The position numbers and the translations under genes are program-made. A stretch of DNA of 64,000 nt from Pseudomonas nitroreducens (lineage in GTDB: Bacteria; Pseudomonadota; Gammaproteobacteria; Pseudomonadales; Pseudomonadaceae), in contig NZ_JACHLI010000005.1 of assembly GCF_014204515.1 (NCBI RefSeq), positions 1-64,000 on the forward strand, read 5' to 3'. A model generated the notes under the pieces. The model was not told the origin of the DNA and made no database searches. It worked only from the letters and a program-made list of their open reading frames with translations. Position 1 is the first letter of the stretch. Each line of letters starts with the position of its first letter. Positions 8,517 through 16,528 of this stretch are shown here, piece after piece.

Positions 8517-9851
8517 ATGACTCTGCGCAAATACGCAGGGCTAGGTGCCCTATTGCCCCTCGCAATGCCCGGTCTGGCCTTGGCCGACGAGGCCGCGGCC
8601 CCCGTCCTGAACAGCGGTGACACGGCCTGGATGCTGATTTCCAGCGCCCTGGTGCTGCTGATGACCATCCCTGGCCTGGCACTGTTCTACGGCGGCATGG
8701 TGCGCGCCAAGAACGTCCTGTCGATCATGATGCAGTGCTTCGCGATCACCGCGGTGATCAGCATCCTCTGGGTCGTCTACGGCTACAGCCTGGCCTTCGA
8801 TACCGTCGGCATGGAGAAGGGCGTGGTCAACTTCGCCTCCTTCGTCGGTGGCTTCGACAAGGCCTTCCTCAGCGGCCTGACCTCCACCGGCCTGACTTCC
8901 GCCGCCGCGCTGTTCCCGGAAAGCATCTTCGTGATGTTCCAGATGACCTTCGCGATCATCACCCCGGCCCTGATCGTCGGCGCCTTCGCCGAGCGCATGA
9001 AGTTCTCCGCCATGCTGATCTTCACCGCGCTGTGGTTCACCCTGGTCTACGCACCGATCGCCCACATGGTCTGGAGCGGTGACGGCGGCCTGCTGTGGGA
9101 CTGGGGCGTGCTGGACTTCGCCGGCGGCACCGTGGTGCACATCAACGCCGGTATCGCGGGTCTGGTGGCGTGCATCGTGCTGGGCAAGCGCAAGGGCTAC
9201 CCGACCGCCGCCATGGCTCCGCACAACCTGGGCTACACCCTGATCGGCGCCGCCCTGCTGTGGGTAGGCTGGTTCGGCTTCAACGCCGGCTCCGCTGCTG
9301 CCGCCAACGGCACCGCCGGCATGGCCATGTTGGTCACCCAGATCGCTACTGCCGCCGCCGCCCTGGGCTGGATGTTCGCCGAATGGATCACCCACGGTAA
9401 GCCGAGCGCCCTGGGCATCGCTTCGGGTGTGGTTGCCGGCCTGGTTGCCGTCACCCCGGCTGCTGGCACCTGCGGCCCGATGGGCGCCATCGTCATCGGC
9501 CTGGCGGCCGGCGTGATCTGCTTCTTCGCCGCCACCAGCCTCAAGCGTGCCGTCGGCTACGACGATTCCCTGGACGCCTTCGGCGTGCATGCCGTCGGCG
9601 GTATCGTCGGCGCCCTGCTCACCGGCGTGTTCGCAGCCCCGGCACTGGGCGGCTTCGGCACCGTGACCGACATCGGCGCGCAGCTGTTCACCCAGTTCAA
9701 GGGCGTGGCCTTCACCATCGTCTACACCGGTATCGTCAGCTTCGTGATCCTCAAGGTCCTGGACCTGGTCATGGGCCTGCGCGTCACCGAGGAAGAGGAA
9801 ACCGTGGGTCTGGACCTCTCCCTGCACAACGAGCGTGGCTACAACCTGTAA
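8517..9851 (+). CDS. amtB: Ammonium transporter AmtB
   Basis: A 444-residue polytopic inner-membrane protein with a cleavable signal peptide (LAMPGLALADEA near residue 25) and eleven hydrophobic segments. It shows the Amt signatures: FYGGMVRAKNVLS, DFAGGTVVHINAGIAGL, and the paired pore histidines within VVHINAG and DAFGVHAVGGIVGALLTG. It conducts ammonium/ammonia and is blocked by GlnK when nitrogen is plentiful. It is followed by a Rho-independent terminator. Confidence 0.97.
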   Translation: MTLRKYAGLGALLPLAMPGLALADEAAAPVLNSGDTAWMLISSALVLLMTIPGLALFYGGMVRAKNVLSIMMQCFAITAVISILWVVYGYSLAFDTVGMEKGVVNFASFVGGFDKAFLSGLTSTGLTSAAALFPESIFVMFQMTFAIITPALIVGAFAERMKFSAMLIFTALWFTLVYAPIAHMVWSGDGGLLWDWGVLDFAGGTVVHINAGIAGLVACIVLGKRKGYPTAAMAPHNLGYTLIGAALLWVGWFGFNAGSAAAANGTAGMAMLVTQIATAAAALGWMFAEWITHGKPSALGIASGVVAGLVAVTPAAGTCGPMGAIVIGLAAGVICFFAATSLKRAVGYDDSLDAFGVHAVGGIVGALLTGVFAAPALGGFGTVTDIGAQLFTQFKGVAFTIVYTGIVSFVILKVLDLVMGLRVTEEEETVGLDLSLHNERGYNL

Positions 9852-9871
9852 GGGTTCGCGCAAGTTCGACG

Positions 9872-9903
9872 AAGGGCGCCCTCGGGCGCCCTTTGTTTTT
9901 TTT
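9872..9903 (+). terminator. Rho-independent terminator of glnK-amtB
   Basis: AAGGGCGCC-CTC-GGCGCCCTT hairpin followed by TGTTTTTTTT, 20 bases after the amtB stop. Confidence 0.9.
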
Positions 9904-9958
9904 GACAGCACGCTAGAATGCGCGCGCATCACCGTTAGCGACGGAAGGATTGCCCGCC

Positions 9959-10384
9959 ATGTGGCAGCAGAAGTCCATCACCCTGCGCCCTCGCCCGCGA
10001 GGTTTCCACCTGGTCACCGAGGAGATCCTGGCCGCGCTGCCGGAGCTTGCGAAGTGCCGGGTTGGTCTGCTGCACCTGCTGTTGCAGCACACCTCCGCCT
10101 CGCTGACGGTCAATGAAAATGCCGACCCCTCGGTGCGCCGCGACTTCGAGCGATTCTTCAATCGCCTGGTGCCCCAGGGCGAGAGCGGCTATGAACATGA
10201 CTACGAAGGTCCGGATGACCTTCCGGCGCATTTCAAGTCGAGCCTGCTGGGCTGTCAGCTGACGCTGCCGATACAGGGGGGAGGCTTGGCAATGGGCACC
10301 TGGCAGGGTATCTATCTGGGCGAGCACCGTGATCACGGCGGCCCGCGCAGGATAGTGGCGACCTGGCAGGGCGAGCTTGTATGA
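9959..10384 (+). CDS. YjbQ-family (UPF0047) protein
   Basis: A 141-residue protein of the secondary thiamine-phosphate synthase enzyme family: LLHLLLQHTSASLTVNENAD with the conserved His, then HFKSSLLGCQLTLPI and the C-terminal GTWQGIYLGEHRDHGGPRR. Members complement thiE mutants weakly; the physiological role is unsettled. I chose the ATG at 9959, 8 bases after acggaagga; an in-frame TTG at 9950 is possible. In P. aeruginosa the same gene lies between amtB and sutA. Confidence 0.88.
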   Translation: MWQQKSITLRPRPRGFHLVTEEILAALPELAKCRVGLLHLLLQHTSASLTVNENADPSVRRDFERFFNRLVPQGESGYEHDYEGPDDLPAHFKSSLLGCQLTLPIQGGGLAMGTWQGIYLGEHRDHGGPRRIVATWQGELV

Positions 10385-10462
10385 ATTTTTTCCGGCGGCG
10401 TTCGTCAAAGCGCGCAGCTGGGCTATAACTAACGTGCTTTGCAGCACCACAGAGGTTGAACG

Positions 10463-10795
10463 ATGAGCGACGAAGAACTGGAACAGGACGAGCTGGACGG
10501 CGCTGACGAGGACGATGGCGAGGAGCTCGCCGCAGCGGACGACAGCGACGCCGAAGCAGACAGCGGCGATGGGGATGAAGCCCCTTCTCCCAAGGGCGGT
10601 GGCAAGAAAGCCAAGGCCGCTGCGGAAGAAGAGGAACTGCCCTCGGTCGAAGCCAAGCAGAAGGATCGTGATGCACTGGCCCGTGCGATGGAGGAATTCC
10701 TCACTCGCGGTGGCAAGGTGCAGGAGATCGAGCCCAATGTCGTGGCCGACCCGCCCAAGAAGCCGGATAGCAAATACGGCAGCCGCCCTATCTGA
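10463..10795 (+). CDS. sutA: Transcriptional regulator SutA (slow-growth RNA polymerase binder)
   Basis: A 110-residue, very acidic protein: about 40 N-terminal residues are mostly Asp/Glu/Ala, followed by a Lys/Glu segment, a helical core (DRDALARAMEEFLTRGGKV) and an extended tail ending SKYGSRPI. This composition and the position after amtB-yjbQ match SutA of P. aeruginosa, which binds RNA polymerase and raises expression of rRNA and other genes during slow growth. Start has a suitable gaacgATG context after agaggttg. Followed by a strong terminator. Confidence 0.85.
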   Translation: MSDEELEQDELDGADEDDGEELAAADDSDAEADSGDGDEAPSPKGGGKKAKAAAEEEELPSVEAKQKDRDALARAMEEFLTRGGKVQEIEPNVVADPPKKPDSKYGSRPI

Positions 10796-10811
10796 TAGCT
10801 GACGCTTCATG

Positions 10812-10850
10812 AAAAAGCCCCGCCGCTCCCTGGGAGCGGCGGGGCTTTTT
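10812..10850 (+). terminator. Rho-independent terminator after sutA
   Basis: AAAAAGCCCCGCCGCTCCC-TG-GGAGCGGCGGGGCTTTTT hairpin (split here at the loop) 16 bases after the sutA stop; symmetrical A and T runs could serve both strands. Confidence 0.92.
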
Positions 10851-10880
10851 CATGTCTGTTTGTTGCCGAACTGACCTGTG

Positions 10881-10952
10881 CGTAGGAGCGGGCTCTGTCC
10901 GCGATGACATCCGGCGCGATGCGCACCGATCGCGGAGGAGTCCGCTCCTACG
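10881..10952. repeat. REP palindrome
   Basis: Imperfect inverted repeat with outer arms CGTAGGAGCGG and CCGCTCCTACG and inner GTCCGCGAT/ATCGCGGA. It is the same family as the element at 26340-26400. Confidence 0.8.
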
Positions 10953-10979
10953 TCACCTGTCAGTCCGCCGCGAGCGGAG

Positions 10980-11672
10980 TCAGAGTTTGGCGAGAACGTC
11001 CGGCAGCTCGGACAGGTTGTGGATGATCGCGCTGGGCGCCTCTTCGCCATCCCAGGGCTTGTGGGCCGGGTTGAACCAGATCGCCTTCATGCCTGCGCGG
11101 CGCGCGCCGGCGATGTCATCGCTCGGGTGGTCGCCGATGTGCACCGCGTGTTCTGCTGCCACGCCGCCGCGCTTGAGCGCTTCCTGGAAGGGGTGCGGGT
11201 CGGGTTTGCCGACGCCCAGCTCTTCGGCGCACAGGGCGAACTGGAAGTAGTCGGCCAGGCCCAGGCGGCGCACGTCGGCGTTGCCGTTGGTGAGCACGCC
11301 GAGGATGAAGCGGTTGGCCAGTTGCTCCAGAGTCGGATGCACCTCGGGGAACAACGCCACCTGGTGCCGCGCCTGGAGGAAGGTCTGGAAGCCGGCTTCG
11401 GCCAGGTCGCTGGCCTCGGCCTGTGGATAACCGGCGTCGAGCAGGGCGTGGAACAGGATGCGCCGGCGCAGCTCGCTGAGGCGGTGGCGCAGCATCGGGT
11501 CCTGCTCCATCAGCCGCGAGCGGATCGCCCACAGGTGTTCGATGGGCACTGGCCCCAGCTGGGCGGCATTGACTGCCAGCCAGTCGCGCAGGGTGGCTTC
11601 GGCGCTGTTCATCACCGGGGCAACGTCCCACAGCGTGTCATCGAGGTCGAAGGTGACCAGACGGATACTCAT
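10980..11672 (-). CDS. HAD-superfamily hydrolase
   Basis: A 230-residue HAD hydrolase. Motif I is FDLDDTLWDV with the nucleophilic Asp, motif II lies in GVLTNGNADV, motif III Lys in ELGVGKPDPHPF and motif IV in HIGDHPSDDIAGARRAG. Such enzymes are often phosphatases of small phosphorylated metabolites such as FMN or sugar phosphates; the substrate is not evident. Its start overlaps the xerC stop by 4 bases, so the two are translationally coupled, and it is the last gene of the lptM-dapF-DUF484-xerC operon. Confidence 0.9.
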   Translation of the reverse strand: MSIRLVTFDLDDTLWDVAPVMNSAEATLRDWLAVNAAQLGPVPIEHLWAIRSRLMEQDPMLRHRLSELRRRILFHALLDAGYPQAEASDLAEAGFQTFLQARHQVALFPEVHPTLEQLANRFILGVLTNGNADVRRLGLADYFQFALCAEELGVGKPDPHPFQEALKRGGVAAEHAVHIGDHPSDDIAGARRAGMKAIWFNPAHKPWDGEEAPSAIIHNLSELPDVLAKL

Positions 11673-12601
11673 TCTTCTGCTCCGGGTTTACGGCGTGCCC
11701 GTGGGTGCGCCTGGTCGTAGACCGTGGCCAGGTGCTGGAAATCCAGGTGGGTGTAGATCTGCGTGGTGGCGATGTCGGCGTGGCCGAGCAGTTCCTGCAC
11801 CGCGCGCAGGTCCTGGGAGGATTCGAGTATGTGGCTGGCGAAGGAGTGCCGCAGCATGTGCGGATGCAGGTGCTGGCCCAACTCGCGCACGCCGGCTTCA
11901 CGCACGCGTAGCTGGATCGCGCGGGGTGTCAGGCGCTTGCCGCTACGACCGATGAACACGGCGTTGTCCTGTGGCGAGGCGAGGGCGCGCAGCGGCAGCC
12001 AGTTCTCGATGGCCTGGCGTGCGGCGCGGCCGACCGGCAACTCGCGCACCTTGTTGCCCTTGCCGTGCACGCGCACCAGGCCGTCCTTGAGGTCCAGCCA
12101 CTCCAGGTCGAGGCCGACCAGTTCGGAGAGGCGCAGGCCGGAGGAATAGAACAGCTCCAGCAGCGCCTGGTCGCGGCGGGCGATGAAGTCGTCCTCGACG
12201 CCACCGTCGAGCAGTTGCGCGGTGCGGTCGGTATCCAGCGTGCGCGGCAGCTTGCGGGCGCCCTTGGGCGCGGACAGGCCGTCAGCAGGGTTGTGTCGGC
12301 AAAGGCCTTCGCGGATCAGATACTGGTACAGCCCGCGTGTCGCCGATAGCAGGCGCGCCAGGCTGCGGCTGGCCAAGCCCTGCTGGTGCAGGCGGGCGAC
12401 GAACAGGCGCAGGTCGCGCACCTGCAACTCAGGCCATTCGCGGAGCGAGGATTTTTCGCAGAGCGCGGCGAGCCGCAGCAGGTCGCGGCGATAGCCGTCG
12501 AGGGTGTGGACGGACACCTGGCGCTCGCTGCGCAGGTGTTCCAGGTAGGCATCGATGCCAGCTTCAAGTTTCAACGGAGGGCTCCAGGCCGCAGGCTGCA
12601 A
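11669..12601 (-). CDS. xerC: Tyrosine recombinase XerC
   Basis: A 310-residue site-specific recombinase. The N-terminal SAM-like core-binding domain spans about 15-100. The catalytic domain carries the Arg in SSGLRLSELVGL, the Lys in RVHGKGNKVRELPVG, HMLRHSFASHIL (His-x-x-Arg), the second His in LLGHADIATTQIYTH and the Tyr nucleophile in IYTHLDFQHLATVYD. XerC works with XerD at dif to resolve chromosome dimers. The exact start among the first 12 codons is uncertain. Gene order with DUF484 and dapF is the usual gammaproteobacterial one. Confidence 0.95.
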   Translation of the reverse strand: MQPAAWSPPLKLEAGIDAYLEHLRSERQVSVHTLDGYRRDLLRLAALCEKSSLREWPELQVRDLRLFVARLHQQGLASRSLARLLSATRGLYQYLIREGLCRHNPADGLSAPKGARKLPRTLDTDRTAQLLDGGVEDDFIARRDQALLELFYSSGLRLSELVGLDLEWLDLKDGLVRVHGKGNKVRELPVGRAARQAIENWLPLRALASPQDNAVFIGRSGKRLTPRAIQLRVREAGVRELGQHLHPHMLRHSFASHILESSQDLRAVQELLGHADIATTQIYTHLDFQHLATVYDQAHPRARRKPGAEE

Positions 12602-12649
12602 GCTTCAGGCAAAAGCACTCGGCCCGCCGCATCTGGCCTGCCGGCGCTT

Positions 12650-13351
12650 TCAGCGTACCGAGCGTAGCGGCGTGGAGAAGCGCGGCAGGGTCCGCGCCAG
12701 GACTTCGGCGACGTAGCCGAGGAACAGCGTGCCCAGCGAACTCTTGTAGTGCTGTGGGTCGGGGCTGCCGATCGCCAGCACGCCATGCAGGCCCTGGAAG
12801 GTCAGCGGCACCACGGCAGCGGAGCCGACCTGCTCGCGTTCGCTTTCGCAGAACAGGAAGGCCAGCTCGTGGGGGCGCAGTACGCCGCAGACGGTCTTGC
12901 CGCCCGACAGCAGGCCACCGATGGCCTGGTGCGCCTCGGCGCTGCTCACCGAGCGACCTACCGGCAGGTTGTTGTCGCTGAACAGGATCAGGCTGACGTA
13001 GGGCACGAGGAATTCGTGGCGCAGGCTGTCTTCCGTCGTGCTGACGATTTCCTCCAGGCTGGTGGCGTCGAGCAGGTCGAGCACCAGGCGGCGGGTCTTG
13101 TCGAACAGGCGGTCGTTGTCGCGGGCGACGTCCATCAGCTGCGACAGCCGATGGCGCATCTCGATGTTGCGCTCGCGCAGCAGGCGTACCTGGCGCTCCA
13201 CCAGCGACACGGCATCGCCCGGCTGGTGCGGAATGCGCATCTCCGGGATCAGCTCGTCATGGTCGACGAAGAATTCAGGGTGCCGGCGAAGATAATCGGC
13301 GACCTGTTCGGCTTCGAGCGTAACGGTGGGGTCCTGCGGAGTATCGGTCAT
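12650..13351 (-). CDS. DUF484 family GAF-like protein
   Basis: A 233-residue protein beginning MTDTPQDPTVTLEAEQVADY, with the DUF484 N-terminal hallmark LRRHPEFFVDHDELI and MRIPHQPGDAVSLVERQV, a short coiled coil (residues 55-90) and a C-terminal GAF-like domain (VPLTFQGLHGVLAIGSPDPQ). The function is unknown, though the family is nearly always between dapF and xerC, as here. The start at 13351 was chosen over an upstream one at 13438 because the latter would overlap dapF and lacks homology. Confidence 0.9.
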   Translation of the reverse strand: MTDTPQDPTVTLEAEQVADYLRRHPEFFVDHDELIPEMRIPHQPGDAVSLVERQVRLLRERNIEMRHRLSQLMDVARDNDRLFDKTRRLVLDLLDATSLEEIVSTTEDSLRHEFLVPYVSLILFSDNNLPVGRSVSSAEAHQAIGGLLSGGKTVCGVLRPHELAFLFCESEREQVGSAAVVPLTFQGLHGVLAIGSPDPQHYKSSLGTLFLGYVAEVLARTLPRFSTPLRSVR

Positions 13352-13362
13352 AAGCGTCCCGG

Positions 13363-14193
13363 TTATAGACGTACCTGGCCTTCGAACACCCGCACGGCGG
13401 GCCCGGTCATCATAACGGGCTGACCCGGTCCTGCCCACTCGATGGACAACCGTCCGCCGGGAAGGTCGATCTGTACCGGCGATTGCAGCCAGCCCTGGCG
13501 GATGCCGGCGACCGCGGCAGCACAGGCGCCGGTGCCGCAGGCCAGTGTCTCGCCAGCGCCGCGTTCCCAGACGCGCAGGCGCGCCTGGTGCGGATTGACG
13601 ATCTGCAGGAAGCCGATGTTGGCCTTCTGCGGGAAGCGTTCGTGGACTTCCAGTTTCGGTCCCAGGGTGCGTACCGGGGCGCTGTCCACGTCATCCACGC
13701 GCAGCACGCCGTGCGGGTTGCCCATGGAGATCGCCGCCAGTTCGTAGGCCTGGCCTTCCACTTCGAGGGTGTAGCTCAGCGCTTCGGCTTCGGCCTGGAA
13801 CGGCACCTGCGCCGGAGCCAGGCGCGGCGGGCCCATGTCGACGATGACCTGGCCGTCGTTGGCGATGGTCAGCTCGATCATGCCGCCCTTGGTTTCCACG
13901 CGGATGGTCTTCTTCGCGGTCAGGCGCTTGTCGACCACGAAGCGGGCGAAGCAGCGCGCGCCATTGCCGCACTGTTCGACCTCGGTGCCGTCGCAGTTGA
14001 AGATGCGGTAGCGGAAGTCTGCGTCCGGCGTGCTCGGCGGCTCGACGATCAGCAGTTGATCGAAGCCGACCCCGAAGTTGCGGTCGCCCCACTGTTTGAC
14101 GTGGCGGGGTTGCACATGGGCGTGCTGGCTGACCAGGTCGAGGACCATGAAGTCATTGCCCAGCCCATGCATCTTGGTAAAGCGCAGAAGCAT
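13363..14193 (-). CDS. dapF: Diaminopimelate epimerase
   Basis: A 276-residue enzyme converting LL- to meso-diaminopimelate for lysine and peptidoglycan synthesis. It begins KMHGLGNDFMVLDL; the two catalytic cysteines are in FNCDGTEVEQCGNGARCFA and ETLACGTGACAAAV. In relatives the gene just upstream is lysA, which uses its product; here only the end of lysA remains (see 14207-14395), so DapF now probably serves mainly peptidoglycan unless another lysA exists. Confidence 0.97.
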   Translation of the reverse strand: MLLRFTKMHGLGNDFMVLDLVSQHAHVQPRHVKQWGDRNFGVGFDQLLIVEPPSTPDADFRYRIFNCDGTEVEQCGNGARCFARFVVDKRLTAKKTIRVETKGGMIELTIANDGQVIVDMGPPRLAPAQVPFQAEAEALSYTLEVEGQAYELAAISMGNPHGVLRVDDVDSAPVRTLGPKLEVHERFPQKANIGFLQIVNPHQARLRVWERGAGETLACGTGACAAAVAGIRQGWLQSPVQIDLPGGRLSIEWAGPGQPVMMTGPAVRVFEGQVRL

Positions 14194-14206
14194 CGTCGTC
14201 TCGGCC

Positions 14207-14395
14207 TCAGTCCGGCTGCAGGCTTACGCCGGCGAACAGCTCGGGTGGCGGCTTGCGGCGATGTGACGCCTGCGCGACCGAGCGATCCGCCAGCACCTCG
14301 GCGGCGCGGCACCGGGTGTTGTAGTTGGAATTCATGACGAAACCATAGGCGCCGACCGAACGTACGGCCAGCAGGTCACCTTCTTCCGGGGCGGG
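14207..14395 (-). pseudogene. lysA: lysA remnant: C-terminal fragment of diaminopimelate decarboxylase
   Basis: The minus-strand frame ending at 14207 contains EEGDLLAVRSVGAYGFVMNS, NYNTRCRAAEVLAD and, near the stop, PPELFAGVSLQPD. These match the C-terminal end of PLP-dependent diaminopimelate decarboxylases, including the conserved GAYG(F/Y)xMxSNYN motif. The other 350 or so residues, with the PLP lysine and barrel, are absent: only 280 bases separate dapF from lptM. Small changes (CRAAEV for GRAAEV, a rearranged RRKPPPELF) suggest drift. Upstream in-frame residues (RSRLRKPAP) show no lysA likeness. An internal deletion of lysA is inferred. Confidence 0.75.
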
Positions 14396-14473
14396 TTTGC
14401 GGAGCCGGGAGCGGAGCTCACCGGCCAGCCGGCTGACCATCGCGGACCGTGAAGGCGTCCATGGGAAACGCCC

Positions 14474-14614
14474 TCAGAGACCGTAGCGGTCCTTGCTGTG
14501 TTCGCTCTTGGCCTTCTGGTCATCCGGCAGGTACAGCGGGCCTTTCTGGCCGCAGCCGGCCAGCGCGGCGGTGAACACGGCGAGCGCGACGAAGGGAAGC
14601 AGCAGTCGCTTCAT
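14474..14614 (-). CDS. lptM: Small lipoprotein LptM/LppL
   Basis: A 46-residue lipoprotein not evident from long-ORF calling. It starts MKRLLLPFVALAVF, has the lipobox LAGC (Cys at residue 21) and then the family signature GQKGPLYLPDD. LptM (YifL, LppL in pseudomonads) assists maturation of the LptD/LptE lipopolysaccharide translocon. In P. aeruginosa it heads the lppL-lysA-dapF-xerC operon, the position it keeps here. It is divergent from the AraC-type gene. Confidence 0.88.
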   Translation of the reverse strand: MKRLLLPFVALAVFTAALAGCGQKGPLYLPDDQKAKSEHSKDRYGL

Positions 14615-14755
14615 GGCGGAATCCTTGTAATAAAGCGTCGATTGCCCCGGAGTATACCGCCCCCCCGCCGGCTTGCCTATTCAAGCGGGCGCCCGCCCGG
14701 CGGGGCTTGCGGCTCGCGCCGGAAGGGCCGGTGGCCCTATGATGGCGGGCAAAAA

Positions 14756-15829
14756 ATGGAAATGCCGATGGATTATCGCGATCCCCTGCCCAGCTCCGTC
14801 TCGGTGGCCTACCTGCAAGGCCTGGTCGAGCACCTGCAACGCCGGGGCGTGGAGCCGGCGCAGTTGCTGGCCACGGTGCACCTGGAGCCTTCGATCCTCG
14901 CCCAGCGCGATCAGCGCATCGCCGCCAGTGCCTATCTGGAACTGGTGGGCGCTGGCGTGCGCCTGAGCGGCGACGACAACCTCGGCCTGCACCTGGGTGA
15001 GGCGGTGCGCCCCGGCTACTACGGCGTGCTGGGCTACCTGATCATGAGTTGCGCGACCCTCTCCGACGCCCTGCACCGGCAGGCGCGCTATGCCGCGCTG
15101 GTGGGCAACCTGGGGCGTGTCGAGCTGGCCGACGAACCGCCGCGCGAAGGCTGCGAGGCGCTGGTGAAGCACAGCTGGGAGCCGTTGTTGCCGCAGCAGC
15201 AGCGGCAGATGAGCGAGGAAACCCTGGCCGGCTGGGTCAGCTTCGGCCACTGGGTCAGCGGCGTCGACGAGGCGCCTTTCGAAGTGCGCTTCAGTCACAG
15301 CGCGCCGGCCGACGTCAGCGAGCATGAGCGCATCTTCCGTTGTCCGGTGCTGTTCGACCAGGCGGATAACGCGCTGGTCTTCCCCAAGCGCCTGCTCTCG
15401 CTGCCGCTGGGCCAGGCCGACGCCCAGGTGCAGCGCACCCTGGACGCCTACGCCGAGCGCCTGCTGGCGGAGATCAACAAGGGCGACAACGTGCTCGATC
15501 GCGCGCGCCTGGAGCTGGCGCGGCAACTGCCGGAGCAGGGCGCGGACCTGGAACGCCTGGCGCAGACCCTGGCGCTGAGCCCGCGCACCCTGCAGCGGCG
15601 GCTGCGCGACACCGGCCTGTCGTTCAGCCAGTTGGTGGACGAAACCCGCCAGCAGCTGGTGCTGCACTACCTGCGCGACCCGGCGCTGGACAGCGCCGAC
15701 ATCGCCTACCTGCTGGGCTTCAGCGAGGCCGGCTCGCTCGCCCGTGCGTTCCGACGCTGGACGGGGCAGAGTCTGGGCGAATACCGGCGTAAACTGGTGC
15801 CTTTGACTGATCCCGAGGACGATGCATGA
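14756..15829 (+). CDS. AraC-family transcriptional regulator (OruR/ArgR-like ligand-binding type)
   Basis: About 357 residues. The N-terminal 230 residues resemble the AraC_binding_2/Arabinose_bd domain (PF12625) of regulators such as OruR. The C-terminal about 100 residues are the AraC/XylS double helix-turn-helix: LERLAQTLALSPRTLQRRLR and DIAYLLGFSEAGSLARAFRR followed by WTGQSLGEYRR. Three in-frame ATGs (14756, 14762, 14768) compete as start. Its stop overlaps cyaY by 4 bases. In P. aeruginosa I recall lppL and cyaY as direct divergent neighbours, so this gene is likely an insertion. Target and ligand unknown. Confidence 0.88.
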   Translation: MEMPMDYRDPLPSSVSVAYLQGLVEHLQRRGVEPAQLLATVHLEPSILAQRDQRIAASAYLELVGAGVRLSGDDNLGLHLGEAVRPGYYGVLGYLIMSCATLSDALHRQARYAALVGNLGRVELADEPPREGCEALVKHSWEPLLPQQQRQMSEETLAGWVSFGHWVSGVDEAPFEVRFSHSAPADVSEHERIFRCPVLFDQADNALVFPKRLLSLPLGQADAQVQRTLDAYAERLLAEINKGDNVLDRARLELARQLPEQGADLERLAQTLALSPRTLQRRLRDTGLSFSQLVDETRQQLVLHYLRDPALDSADIAYLLGFSEAGSLARAFRRWTGQSLGEYRRKLVPLTDPEDDA

Positions 15830-16161
15830 GCACTTTGAGCGAAGCCCGCTTCCATGACCTGGTGGACGCCGTACAGGTAACGGTGGAGGACGCCTTCGAC
15901 GCCAGCGACCTGGACCTGGACCTGGAGAACTCCAGCGGCGTGCTGACCGTGCGCTTCGAGAACGGCACCCAGCTGATCCTCAGCCGCCAGCCGGCGCTGC
16001 GCCAGCTGTGGGTGGCGGCGCGCTCGGGCGGCTTCCATTTCGACTACGACGAATCCGGCTCGCTGTGGATCTGCGACAGCACCCGCGAGCCGCTGGGCGC
16101 GCTGCTCAACCGCGCGACCCTGGAGCAGGCGGGCGAGGATGTCGACTTCCCCGGCATCTGA
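15826..16161 (+). CDS. cyaY: Frataxin homologue CyaY
   Basis: A 111-residue protein with the frataxin fold: acidic N-terminal helix EARFHDLVDAVQVTVEDAFD, the strand VLTVRFENGTQLILSRQPAL, and LWVAARSGGFHFDYDESGSL followed by WICD. CyaY binds iron and modulates IscS during Fe-S cluster assembly. Its ATG overlaps the stop of the AraC-type gene (ATGA), so it may be read through from that promoter, and the following DUF1289 gene overlaps its end by 23 bases. Confidence 0.95.
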   Translation: MSTLSEARFHDLVDAVQVTVEDAFDASDLDLDLENSSGVLTVRFENGTQLILSRQPALRQLWVAARSGGFHFDYDESGSLWICDSTREPLGALLNRATLEQAGEDVDFPGI

Positions 16162-16345
16162 GCCGCAGGCGAGCGTCGCCTCGCCCTGCTGCCGGCGCTG
16201 TTGCCTGGACGAGGCGGATGTCTGCGTCGGCTGCGGGCGTACCCTGGGCGAGATCCTGGAGTGGAACGAGGCGGACGGCGAGCGCCGCCGGGCGATCCTG
16301 GCGGACTGCGAAAAGCGCCGAAACAACCACTCGCCGAAGTGGTGA
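16139..16345 (+). CDS. DUF1289 family small cysteine-rich protein
   Basis: A 68-residue protein with the DUF1289 pattern: SPCCRRCCLDEADVCVGCGR, then TLGEILEWNEADGERRRAIL. The spaced cysteines could bind a metal or Fe-S cluster. Function unknown. It overlaps the end of cyaY by 23 bases in another frame, so it is likely translated from the same message. A Rho-independent terminator follows. Confidence 0.85.
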   Translation: MSTSPASEPQASVASPCCRRCCLDEADVCVGCGRTLGEILEWNEADGERRRAILADCEKRRNNHSPKW

Positions 16346-16388
16346 CTGGTCGGTGTTGCTTATTTTCTGTGCTGTGTTAGTGTCCGGG

Positions 16389-16421
16389 AAAACCCCGCCT
16401 TGGGCGGGGTTTTTCTTTTTT
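16389..16421 (+). terminator. Rho-independent terminator after cyaY-DUF1289
   Basis: AAAACCCCGCC-TT-GGGCGGGGTTTTT hairpin followed by CTTTTTTC, about 43 bases after the DUF1289 stop. Confidence 0.92.
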
Positions 16422-16528
16422 CGGAATTCATTGCGCGTTCGCCCGCCGAACGTCTTTACTGCCAGAACACCCAGGGCCCCGAACGCGCGAGCGTCCGGGG
16501 CTCTCCTGTAAGGAGACTGCCAACCATC

